A stretch of DNA of 39,287 nucleotides from an uncultured Pseudomonadota bacterium (lineage in GTDB: Bacteria > Pseudomonadota > Gammaproteobacteria > Steroidobacterales > Steroidobacteraceae): contig CAIMCI010000379.1 in the NCBI GenBank assembly GCA_903839465.1, positions 1 through 39,287 on the forward strand. The letters are read 5' to 3'. This document shows positions 26,986 through 39,287 of this stretch, piece after piece; position 1 is the first letter of the stretch, and each line of letters begins with the position of its first letter. Position numbers and translations under genes: made by a program. The notes under the pieces were generated by a model. The model did no database searches. It had not been told where the DNA came from and worked only from the letters and a program-made list of their open reading frames with translations.

Positions 26986-27931
26986 ACCGGTCACCCGGCG
27001 GATGGCCGGGGCCCTGACGGGCTATCTCGAGCGCCACGCCCAGACCTGTGTGGCCTCGCTCGGGCGGCTGGCCCGCGAGCCCGTCGCCGCCCTGATGACG
27101 ATCGGCGTCATCAGCCTGGCACTCGCCGTTCCCGGCTGCCTTTACCTCCTCGTGCAGAATGCGCGCGCCGTCAGCAGCGGTTACTCCGGGGCACTGGATC
27201 TCACCGTGTACCTGAAGCCGGGCGACAGCGAACTTCGCGCCCGCAACCTGGCCGAGCAGATCGGCCGGCGCGCGGAGGTCGCCTCGACGCGCCTCGTCAC
27301 CGCCACCGAGGGACTGGCGGAGTTCCGCCGCTGGTCGGGCTTCGGTCCGGCGCTCGATGCCCTGAAGGACAACCCGCTGCCGCACGCGGTCGTTGTCCGC
27401 CCGCGGGAGGCAACGGCCGAGTCCGTCGAGCGCCTGCGGTCGGCCCTGGCGGGCCTGCCGGGCGTGGACGCGGTCAACGTCGACGCCGCCTGGGTGCGCC
27501 GGTTCCTGGCGCTGCTCGACGTGCTGCGCCGGACACTGCTCATCCTCGCCCTCGTGCTCGGCGCCGCGGTGCTCGTCGTCGTCGGCAACACCATCCGTCT
27601 CGACATCGACGTGCGCCGCCCGGAAATCGAGATCACGAAGCTGGTCGGCGGGTCCGACGCGTTCGTGCGCCGCCCCTTCCTGTACGGCGGGCTCTGGTAC
27701 GGGCTCGGGGGCGGATTGCTCGCCTGGCTCGTGGTCAGTGCCTTCAGCCTCGGCCTGGCCGGCCCCATCAACCGGGTCGCCGCCGCCTACGACAGCCGTT
27801 TTGCCCTCACCGGCCTGTCCTGGCCGGCAGTCGCCGTGCTCGTCCTCGGCGGCGCGCTCCTCGGCTGGGCGGGAGCCTACGTCGCCGCCACCCGGCACCT
27901 GCGGGAGATCGAGCCGGCCGGCGAGCATTGA
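26975..27931 (+). CDS. ftsX: Cell-division protein FtsX
   Basis: A 318-aa membrane partner of FtsE. Four transmembrane segments are visible: about 36-60 (ALMTIGVISLALAVPGCLYL), about 190-208 (LLILALVLGAAVLVVVGN), about 235-260 (LYGGLWYGLGGGLLAWLVVS) and near the C-terminus (VAVLVLGGALLGWAGAYVAA). The large periplasmic loop between TM1 and TM2 recruits murein hydrolase activators. IDVRRPEIEITKLVGGSDAFVR is the conserved cytoplasmic coupling loop. ATG at 26975 lies inside the ftsE end (11-nt overlap), indicating coupled translation. Confidence 0.95.
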   Translation: MAPEPVTRRMAGALTGYLERHAQTCVASLGRLAREPVAALMTIGVISLALAVPGCLYLLVQNARAVSSGYSGALDLTVYLKPGDSELRARNLAEQIGRRAEVASTRLVTATEGLAEFRRWSGFGPALDALKDNPLPHAVVVRPREATAESVERLRSALAGLPGVDAVNVDAAWVRRFLALLDVLRRTLLILALVLGAAVLVVVGNTIRLDIDVRRPEIEITKLVGGSDAFVRRPFLYGGLWYGLGGGLLAWLVVSAFSLGLAGPINRVAAAYDSRFALTGLSWPAVAVLVLGGALLGWAGAYVAATRHLREIEPAGEH

Positions 27932-27951
27932 CCCGCCGGCGAGGCGGGGTC
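27930..27951 (+). terminator. Hairpin at the ftsX stop codon
   Basis: GACCCGCC (27930-27937) can pair with GGCGGGGTC (27943-27951) with one bulged G and a 5-nt loop. It begins within the ftsX stop codon. What follows is GTAAAACAAT, AT-rich but not a U-run, so it is a weak terminator candidate only. Confidence 0.35.
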
Positions 27952-27954
27952 GTA

Positions 27955-27973
27955 AAACAATAAATTATTGTTT
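27955..27973. repeat. AT-only palindrome upstream of rpoH
   Basis: AAACAATAA, a central A, then TTATTGTTT: perfect 9-bp arms. It sits in a 50-bp AT-rich island (about 27952-28000) that stands out in this genome, between ftsX and the rpoH promoter. It may be a protein-binding site or an UP-like element. Confidence 0.6.
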
Positions 27974-28007
27974 CATAACCAATTATTTTCAGGAACTCTG
28001 CCGGTTC

Positions 28008-28034
28008 TTAGCACTCAAATCCGCCGAGTGCTAA
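28008..28034 (+). promoter_or_regulatory. CIRCE element (HrcA operator) before rpoH
   Basis: TTAGCACTC, nine bases, GAGTGCTAA: an exact match to the CIRCE consensus (9-N9-9 inverted repeat) with no mismatch. HrcA is the repressor that binds CIRCE at groESL and dnaK-type operons and is released on heat shock. It lies 53 nt before the rpoH ATG and overlaps the apparent rpoH promoter. Confidence 0.93.
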
Positions 28035-28037
28035 GAT
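28008..28037 (+). promoter_or_regulatory. Sigma-70-type promoter of rpoH within CIRCE
   Basis: TTAGCA (28008-28013) as -35 and TAAGAT (28032-28037) as -10 with 18-bp spacing. The -35 is the left CIRCE arm and the -10 begins in the right arm, so HrcA would block RNA polymerase directly. The predicted start near 28044 leaves a leader of about 44 nt. Confidence 0.55.
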
Positions 28038-28087
28038 CAGACCCAGTCAAGAACTGGCCGTCCATCGCGTATGGGAGTCCTGTGACC

Positions 28088-28957
28088 ATGAGTACCGCCC
28101 TCGCCGCCCCGCTGAATCCCGCGATCGTCCTGCGCGGCCCGATCGGCAGCCTCGATGCCTACATCGATGCCGTCTCGCGGGTACCCATCCTGTCGCGCGA
28201 GGATGAGACTGCGCTCGCGCACCGGCTGAAGGACGACGGCGACCTCGAAGCCGCCAAGCAGCTCGTGTTCGCGCACCTGCGCTTCGTCGTGCACATCGCC
28301 CGCGGCTACGCCGGCTACGGCCTGCCGATGGGCGATCTGGTGCAGGAAGGCAACGTCGGCCTGATGAAGGCCGTCAAGCGCTACGACCCCGCGGTCGGCG
28401 TGCGCCTCGTGTCCTTCGCCGTGCACTGGATCCGCGCCGAGATCCACGAGTACGTGCTGCGCAACTGGCGGCTGGTCAAGGTGGCGACGACCAAGGCGCA
28501 GCGCAAGCTCTTCTTCAACCTGCGCAAGGCGAAGAAGAACCTCGCCTGGCTGTCGGCCGACGAGACGCGCAAGGTCGCGGCGGATCTCGGCGTGACGCCC
28601 GCCGAGGTCACGGAGATGGAGCGCCGGCTGTCGGCCCGCGACGTGACCTTCGATCCGGGTCCGGACGCCGACGATGACGACGGTGCGTCGTTCGCGCCGG
28701 CAGCCTATCTGCCGGCTCCCGACGCCGATCCAGCGCTCAAGGTCGAAGCGGAGGAATGGGAAACCGCCTCCTCGGAACGCCTCGGCAGGGCGCTCGCCGG
28801 CCTCGATGCTCGCAGCCAGGCGATCGTGCGGCGCCGCTGGCTCGGCGAAGACAAGGCGACGCTGCATGAACTCGCCGACGAGTACGGCGTGTCCGCGGAG
28901 CGGATCCGGCAGATCGAAGCCCAGGCCCTGAAGAAGCTGAAGTCCGCGCTGGCCTGA
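28088..28957 (+). CDS. rpoH: RNA polymerase heat-shock sigma factor RpoH (sigma-32)
   Basis: A 289-aa sigma-70 family factor that directs transcription of heat-shock genes. Region 2 covers about 55-125 ([57 protein letters not shown]). The RpoH box QRKLFFNLR (138-146), found only in this subfamily, is intact. Region 4 is near the C-terminus ([30 protein letters not shown]). An acidic insertion, [11 protein letters not shown], follows region 3. ATG at 28088 is the start giving the usual length. The position after ftsX is the classical gammaproteobacterial one. The CIRCE element upstream is unusual for this gene. Confidence 0.97.
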   Translation: MSTALAAPLNPAIVLRGPIGSLDAYIDAVSRVPILSREDETALAHRLKDDGDLEAAKQLVFAHLRFVVHIARGYAGYGLPMGDLVQEGNVGLMKAVKRYDPAVGVRLVSFAVHWIRAEIHEYVLRNWRLVKVATTKAQRKLFFNLRKAKKNLAWLSADETRKVAADLGVTPAEVTEMERRLSARDVTFDPGPDADDDDGASFAPAAYLPAPDADPALKVEAEEWETASSERLGRALAGLDARSQAIVRRRWLGEDKATLHELADEYGVSAERIRQIEAQALKKLKSALA

Positions 28958-29027
28958 GGCGGGTCGCCGCGGCACCGCGGCGGCCGCCGCCACGGCGAGT
29001 GAACCCCGCCACCGCCGTGGAGCGCGC

Positions 29028-30245
29028 GTGCAGACAACCCGCGTCAGTCCTTCGCCCGCCCCGCCGTCCGTTGCGCGGGGCGCGCCGTTCCTGCTGCTGC
29101 TGGGCGCGCTGACGGCGTTCGCGCCACTGTCGATCGACATGTACCTGCCGGCGTTCCCGGCCGCGGCGGCCCACCTTGGCACCAGCATCGCCGCCGTCGA
29201 AAGGACGCTGGCGGCCTTCTTCGCCGGCATGGCGCTCGGCCAGCTCGGCTACGGGCCGCTCACCGACCGCTTCGGGCGGCGCCGTCCGCTGCTGGGCGGC
29301 TGCGCGCTCTACACGGTCGCGAGCGTGCTCTGTGCCCTCGCGCCCAGCGTCCACCTGCTGCTCCTCGCCCGCTTCCTGCAGGCGCTCGGCGGCGCCGCCG
29401 GCATCGTCGTGGTGCGGGCCGTGGTGCGCGACCTCTACCAGGTCGAGGACTCGGCGCGGATCTATTCGCGGCTCATGCTCGTCATGGGTGTGGCGCCGAT
29501 CCTCGCGCCACTGCTCGGCAGTGCGCTGCTCGCGGCCGTCGGCTGGCGGGTGATCTTCTGGGTCCTCGCCGGCTTCGGCGCCGGCGCCTGCGCGGTGGCT
29601 TATGCCTGGCTGCCCGAGACCCACGCCGGCACGGCGGGTGCGGCCCATCCGGCGCGCGCGCTCGCGAACTTCGCCGCGGTGCTCGCCGACCGGCGCTTCC
29701 TGGCGCCGGCCGTGGCCGCAGCCTGCGCGCTCGGCACCATGTTTGCCTACATCACCGGCTCACCGGACGTCCTGATCAATCACTTCCACGTCGGCCCGGG
29801 CACCTACGCGCTCGTCTTCGGCGGCAACGCGGCCGGCTTCATCGCCTTCTCGCAGCTGAACGCGCATCTCGTGCGCCGCGTCGGCCCGCGCGAACTCCTG
29901 CGCCGGGGACTCGGCGCGCTGTCGCTCGTCAGCACGCTCGAGATCGCCTGCGCCTTCTCCGGCTTCGGCGGTGCCGGCCTCATCGTCGCGCTGTGGTTCC
30001 TGCAGCTCAGTTCGCTCGGCTTCGTGGCCGCGAACGCGACGGCGCTCGCGCTGGCCGACCAGGGTCCGCGCGCCGGCAGTGCCGCGGCGCTGCTCGGTGC
30101 CGGACAGTTCCTGTGCGCGGGCATTGCCGGCTCGGCGCTCGGCCTCGGCCGGCAGCTCGGCGGCACGGCACAGGCGATCTCGGTGCTGGTGGCAGGCGGT
30201 GCGCTCATCGCGCTCTCCATCCGCCCCTGGCGCGAGCGCGGCTGA
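29028..30245 (+). CDS. Bcr/CflA family MFS drug exporter
   Basis: A 405-aa major facilitator with 12 predicted membrane helices. LTAFAPLSIDMYLPAFPAAA (about 28-47), GPLTDRFGRRRPLLGG (motif A, 75-91) and FLQALGGAAGIVVVRAVVRD match Bcr/CflA proton-drug antiporters, whose known members export bicyclomycin, chloramphenicol or sulfonamides. The substrate here is not known. The GTG start has GGAG 6-7 nt upstream. It follows rpoH by 70 nt of GC-rich DNA and converges on the malic enzyme gene with a 3-nt gap. Confidence 0.88.
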   Translation: MQTTRVSPSPAPPSVARGAPFLLLLGALTAFAPLSIDMYLPAFPAAAAHLGTSIAAVERTLAAFFAGMALGQLGYGPLTDRFGRRRPLLGGCALYTVASVLCALAPSVHLLLLARFLQALGGAAGIVVVRAVVRDLYQVEDSARIYSRLMLVMGVAPILAPLLGSALLAAVGWRVIFWVLAGFGAGACAVAYAWLPETHAGTAGAAHPARALANFAAVLADRRFLAPAVAAACALGTMFAYITGSPDVLINHFHVGPGTYALVFGGNAAGFIAFSQLNAHLVRRVGPRELLRRGLGALSLVSTLEIACAFSGFGGAGLIVALWFLQLSSLGFVAANATALALADQGPRAGSAAALLGAGQFLCAGIAGSALGLGRQLGGTAQAISVLVAGGALIALSIRPWRERG

Positions 30246-30248
30246 CGG

Positions 30249-31544
30249 CTAGGCGGCGCCGGCGGCTTCGCGCACGGCGCGAGTCACGGCCGCGTGCACG
30301 TCGCGGTCGAGCGGATCGGGCACGAGGTCGGTGCCGTGGGCGCGCGCGGCGATCGCATGGGCCGCCGCCATCAGCATCGCGTCGCTAAACGCCGTTGCCC
30401 GTGCCTCGAGGGCACCGGCGAACAGGCCCGGAAAACCGAGCACGTTGTTGATGCCCTTGCCGTCGGCCGCGAAGGCCGCGCCGTGCTGGAGGGCGAGGAT
30501 CGGTTCGATCTCGGGGTCGGGGTTGGAGAGCGCCAGGATGATCTGCCCGGGCCGCACCAGCTCCGCCGGAATCAGGCCGCGCACGCCGGTCGTGGCGATC
30601 ACGATGTCGGCTTCGGCCATGATGCCCTCGATCGTCGACGGCACGCCGCCGAGCTCCTTCAGGCGCGCGAACGCCGCCGGGTTGCGGTCGGCACCGAGCA
30701 CGGCGCCGACGCCGTGCGCCCGCAGCAGCCGCACGATGCCAAGACCGGCGGCGCCGAGGCCGATCTGGCCGATGACGCTGCGCTCCAGCGTCCGCCCGAC
30801 GCGGCGGGCCGCGTTGTGCAGCGCTGCCAGCGCGACCACGGCCGTGCCGTGCTGGTCGTCGTGGAGCACGGGCTTCCTGAGGCGCGTGCGCAGCTTTTCC
30901 TCGATGGCGAAGCAATGCGGCGCCGCGAAATCCTCGAGCTGGATCGCGCCGAAGGACTGCTCGATACCCATCACGATGTCGACCACGCGGTCCGGATCCT
31001 TCTCGGTCAGGAGGATCGGCACGCCGGTCAGGTCGACGAGCGAGGCGAACAGCGCCGACTTGCCCTCCATCACCGGCAGTCCGGCCAGGGGCCCGATGTC
31101 GCCGAGGCCGAGGATGGCGGTGCCGTTGGTGACGATCGCGACCGTCCGGCCGATGTTGGTGTACTCGTAGGCCCGGTTGGCATCGGCGCGTATCGCGAGG
31201 CAGACGCGGGCGACGCCCGGCGTGTAGACGTCGCGCAGCACCTGCAGCGTGTTGATCGGCAGCGTCGCGGTCATGCGGATCTTGCCGCCGCGATGGCGGT
31301 TGAAGACGCGGTCGGACTTGCCCACGAAGGTGGCGTTGGGCAGCGCGTCGATGCGCGCGTACAGGTCGTGATCGGCCTGCTCGTCCATTTCCAGCGTGAT
31401 TTCCCACAGCGTCCGCCCCTGTTCGCGGCGCACCGCCGACAGGTGCTCGATCACGAGGCCGGCGTCGGCGATGACCTGCAGAACCCTGGCGAGGCTGCCC
31501 GGCTGGTGGACGGTCTCGACCATCAGGATCTCGGGAATCTTCAT
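30249..31544 (-). CDS. Malic enzyme with N-terminal ACT domain
   Basis: A 431-aa fusion. Residues about 4-75 are an ACT domain (ILMVETVHQPGSLARVLQVI), a small-molecule sensor often binding amino acids. Residues about 85-425 are malic enzyme, which decarboxylates malate to pyruvate with NAD(P)+. YTPGVA (107-112) supplies the catalytic Tyr, Glu204-Asp205 and Asp229-Asp230 the metal site, GLGAAGLGI (262-270) the cofactor fold, with SNPDPE (340-345) and GKGINNVLGFPGLF (362-375). It lacks the C-terminal phosphotransacetylase-like domain of MaeB. It is last in the gltB-gltD-deacetylase run, 16 nt after the deacetylase stop. Allosteric control by an amino acid is a reasonable inference. Confidence 0.9.
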   Translation of the reverse strand: MKIPEILMVETVHQPGSLARVLQVIADAGLVIEHLSAVRREQGRTLWEITLEMDEQADHDLYARIDALPNATFVGKSDRVFNRHRGGKIRMTATLPINTLQVLRDVYTPGVARVCLAIRADANRAYEYTNIGRTVAIVTNGTAILGLGDIGPLAGLPVMEGKSALFASLVDLTGVPILLTEKDPDRVVDIVMGIEQSFGAIQLEDFAAPHCFAIEEKLRTRLRKPVLHDDQHGTAVVALAALHNAARRVGRTLERSVIGQIGLGAAGLGIVRLLRAHGVGAVLGADRNPAAFARLKELGGVPSTIEGIMAEADIVIATTGVRGLIPAELVRPGQIILALSNPDPEIEPILALQHGAAFAADGKGINNVLGFPGLFAGALEARATAFSDAMLMAAAHAIAARAHGTDLVPDPLDRDVHAAVTRAVREAAGAA

Positions 31545-31560
31545 GCTCGGGCGGTCTCCC

Positions 31561-32472
31561 TCATGTCGGCCGGTCGCCGGCAAGTTCGGCGGCGGCGGCG
31601 AATACTTCCGTGTGCAGATCGGCCGTGGCATGCGGCGTTGCCGCGTAGCCACCGGCCAGCGTGATCACCATCGCCAATCCGGCCGACCGCACGGTCTGCA
31701 GCACCAGCCGCTCGCGGGCGGCAAGCCCGGCGCGCGTCAGTGAAAATCGACCATAGCGGTCGGCGGCCATCACGTCGACCCCCGCGAGGTAGAACACGAG
31801 ATCCGCCGGGCAGTCATCGAGGGCCGTCTGCAGCGCCGGCCCGAGCGCGGCCAGATACGCCTCGTCGCCGGTGCCGTCGGGCAGCGCCACGTCGAGCGTC
31901 GAACGCGCCTTCACGGCGGGGTAGTTGTTGGCACCGTGCACCGACAGCGTGTACACGTCCGGGTCGCCGGCGAACAGCGTCGCCGTGCCGTTGCCCTGGT
32001 GGACGTCGAGATCAACGACCAGGAAGCGGTGCGCCCGGCCATCGCTCTGCAGCGCACGGATGGCGACGGCGACGTCGTTCAGCACGCAGAAACCCTCGCC
32101 GTGGCCGGCGAAGGCGTGGTGCGTGCCGCCGGCGAGATTCGCGGCCAGGCCGTCCTCGAGCGCGGCGAGCGCGCCAAGGTAGGTGCCGTAGCAGGCGAGC
32201 CGCGACCGGCGCCAGATTCGCGCCGACCACGGCATGCCAAGGCGGCGCACGGCGGCACTCGTCAGCGTGCCGTGCTCGAGGTCGCTGAGGTAAGCCGCCT
32301 CGTGCACGCGGGCGAGCATCTCGAGCGGCGCCTCGACCGGCGTCATGATCTGCGCCGCGCTGAGCAGGCCGCGTTCGAGCAGCATCTGGCAGAGCAGCGG
32401 GTACTTGCCCATCGGGTAGGGATGGGCCGGACCCAGATCCACGCGGTAGTCAGGATGAAAACTGGCCCGCAT
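31561..32472 (-). CDS. Histone deacetylase-family (acetoin/polyamine deacetylase-like) hydrolase
   Basis: A 303-aa zinc hydrolase of the arginase/deacetylase superfamily. Active-site residues are all present: His118-His119 (GGTHHAF), the GFCVLNDVAVA strand-loop, zinc ligands Asp156 and His158 (DLDVHQGNGTA) and Asp233 (AGVD), and the catalytic Tyr276 (LAGGY). Bacterial members deacetylate polyamines, acetoin-related metabolites or lysines; some regulate acetyl-CoA synthetase. I use ATG at 32472 (MRASFHPDYR), where homology starts; a GTG at 32511, directly after the gltD stop, would add 13 residues. It sits between gltD and the malic enzyme gene. Confidence 0.88.
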   Translation of the reverse strand: MRASFHPDYRVDLGPAHPYPMGKYPLLCQMLLERGLLSAAQIMTPVEAPLEMLARVHEAAYLSDLEHGTLTSAAVRRLGMPWSARIWRRSRLACYGTYLGALAALEDGLAANLAGGTHHAFAGHGEGFCVLNDVAVAIRALQSDGRAHRFLVVDLDVHQGNGTATLFAGDPDVYTLSVHGANNYPAVKARSTLDVALPDGTGDEAYLAALGPALQTALDDCPADLVFYLAGVDVMAADRYGRFSLTRAGLAARERLVLQTVRSAGLAMVITLAGGYAATPHATADLHTEVFAAAAELAGDRPT

Positions 32473-32511
32473 CGTCGCTCGTGCCGCCGGCCGGTCCGGC
32501 GCAGCCGTCAC

Positions 32512-33942
<1,431 letters not shown>

Positions 33943-33948
33943 TTACCT

Positions 33949-38460
<4,512 letters not shown>

Positions 38461-38529
38461 CGCGGTTCCTTCGGTTCCGGGGCAGGTCAGGGCAGTCCCG
38501 CCGAAGCGGCCACCGAGCGCGGACCGACA

Positions 38530-38558
38530 GAGATACCCGAGCCGGCATCCACGGTCAA
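38530..38558 (-). promoter_or_regulatory. Probable gltB promoter
   Basis: On the minus strand TTGACC (38553-38558) is followed after exactly 17 bp by TATCTC (38530-38535). The -35 is good (5/6), the -10 weak (3/6), as expected for an activated promoter. The predicted leader is about 63 nt. The first palindrome abuts the -35. Confidence 0.5.
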
Positions 38559-38574
38559 TGCTGCTATGCAGCAT
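38558..38574. repeat. Palindrome 1 upstream of gltB
   Basis: ATGCTGC, TAT, GCAGCAT: perfect 7-bp arms with a 3-nt centre, abutting the gltB -35. A likely regulator-binding site. Confidence 0.6.
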
Positions 38575-38581
38575 CTATGGT

Positions 38582-38596
38582 GCATTGCAGCAATGC
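38582..38596. repeat. Palindrome 2 upstream of gltB
   Basis: GCATTGC, A, GCAATGC: perfect 7-bp arms with a 1-nt centre, 7 nt from palindrome 1. The two share the word TGCAGCA(A)T, as if bound by one protein family. Confidence 0.6.
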
Positions 38597-38712
38597 TCAC
38601 CGATTCAAGGCACCCCGGTCCGGGGCCGATATCCGCGGGGGAGGCGCTGCCGCGCCCGCGATCCTGCGCGCAGCGCGGGCGCCGTCCGTCGCCGGGGTCT
38701 GCCATCCGCACC

Positions 38713-39287
38713 ATGCCGCCGTCCGCCCCTGCTGCCGCTGCCGCCGACCGGGTGCTTCTCGTCGGCCGCAACGGCGCCGTGCTCCGCGAGGAAGGTAGCG
38801 CCCTGCCCGTCGACGCGGCGATGCCGGAGCTGCTGCCGGCACTGGCGCGCCTCGCCCGGCGCGCGATCAGCAGCCGCACGGCGCAGGAGCTCTCGGTCGC
38901 CGGCCCCGCAGGGCGCGTCGACCTGCGCGCCAGTCCGCTCGGTCCCGACCGCGCGGTGTGCGTGGTGCGCCGCGTTCCCGTGCCCGGGGAGACGACGGAC
39001 CGTCCGCAGTCCTGGCTGCCCCGCACCGCGTTCCTCGCCGGGCTTGAGGCCTCCATCGACGATGCCCGGCTGCGCGAGCGGGCGCTCGCGGTCGCCGTCA
39101 TCGAACTGGACGGCGTGTCCCACCTCGGCCGCCTGCTCGACGGTCACCTGGCGGACGCCGTGCTGCGCGCGGCGCTCGCCCGCCTGGCTGCGCCCGGCAA
39201 CGACGTCGCCGGCCAGCCGGCGTCGGTCGGCCAGCTCGGACCGCACACCGTCGCGCTGCTGCTGCCGCAGGCCGCTCCCGCCGGGCA
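38713..39287 (+). CDS. Degenerate GGDEF-domain protein, C-terminus beyond window edge
   Basis: An open frame of 191 codons from ATG 38713 runs off the right end. Residues 1-105 have no known domain. From about 108 the pattern is GGDEF-like: FLAGLEASIDDARLRERALA, AVAVIELDGVSHLGRLLDGH (where diguanylate cyclases have IDLDxFKxINDxxGH), LADAVLRAALARLA, then VGQLGPHTVALLLP. The GGDEF signature itself is replaced by L-G-P-H-T (175-179), so cyclase activity is not expected. Such domains are often followed by EAL or serve as GTP- or c-di-GMP-sensing modules; the rest of this gene is outside the window. No convincing ribosome binding site is seen, so the true start may differ. It is divergent from gltB across a 252-bp gap. 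Confidence 0.65.
   Translation, partial: MPPSAPAAAAADRVLLVGRNGAVLREEGSALPVDAAMPELLPALARLARRAISSRTAQELSVAGPAGRVDLRASPLGPDRAVCVVRRVPVPGETTDRPQSWLPRTAFLAGLEASIDDARLRERALAVAVIELDGVSHLGRLLDGHLADAVLRAALARLAAPGNDVAGQPASVGQLGPHTVALLLPQAAPAG

Noticed and set aside
38567..38584. NtrC-binding site upstream of gltB
   Set aside because: TGCAGCA-N4-TGGTGCA differs from the consensus by one base and by a spacer of 4 rather than 3, and there is no sigma-54 promoter (GG-N10-GC) before gltB. I kept only the palindromes.

Overview
The window is very GC-rich (about 70% by eye), densely coded chromosomal DNA from a gammaproteobacterium. Gene content and local order fit that class: ftsY-ftsE-ftsX-rpoH, radC-rpmB-rpmG-mutM, coaBC-dut, pyrE beside xthA, rsmD-coaD, and gltB-gltD. 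A Steroidobacter/Nevskia/Xanthomonas-like lineage is plausible, but I cannot place it more precisely. I see no transposase, phage gene, CRISPR array, tRNA or rRNA.

Layout. 1-1957 (minus): a 60-aa lipoprotein and a large secreted protein that runs off the left edge. 2235-4251: a Tat-exported M24 peptidase-like protein with a small cupin, convergent with a second cupin. 4483-7091: pyrophosphatase (ppa), convergent with a TPR/O-GlcNAc-transferase-like protein. 7202-9409: an accessory-looking cluster with an unknown protein carrying a ParB-like GYHR motif, a Panacea-domain (SocA/GepA-like) protein and a GNAT acetyltransferase. 9496-11295: an EAL protein and a Cys-rich exported protein. 11391-19939: housekeeping block (trmB, ampG, xthA, pyrE, a DUF4124 protein, dut, coaBC, radC, rpmB, rpmG, mutM). 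19965-22932 (minus): rsmD-coaD-ggt. 23026-25203: VolA-like lipase lipoprotein. 25337-28957: ftsY-ftsE-ftsX, then rpoH. 29028-30245: Bcr/CflA-type exporter. 30249-38460 (minus): gltB-gltD-deacetylase-malic enzyme, a four-gene operon. 38713-end: start of a protein with a degenerate GGDEF domain.

How the genes work together. Nucleotide metabolism and DNA repair (pyrE, dut, xthA, mutM, radC), coenzyme A synthesis (coaBC, coaD), translation (rpmB, rpmG, trmB, rsmD), division and membrane targeting (ftsY, ftsE, ftsX), envelope recycling (ampG, ggt) and glutamate/malate metabolism (gltBD, malic enzyme) make up most of the window. The regulatory highlight is a perfect CIRCE operator on the rpoH promoter, which would put the heat-shock sigma factor under HrcA control. 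Other notable points are a pyrE reading frame whose best start codon is ATC, promoter elements so close to xthA and coaBC that their mRNAs could be leaderless, a hairpin covering the ftsY ribosome binding site, paired palindromes upstream of gltB, and six convergent gene pairs with almost no room for terminators.
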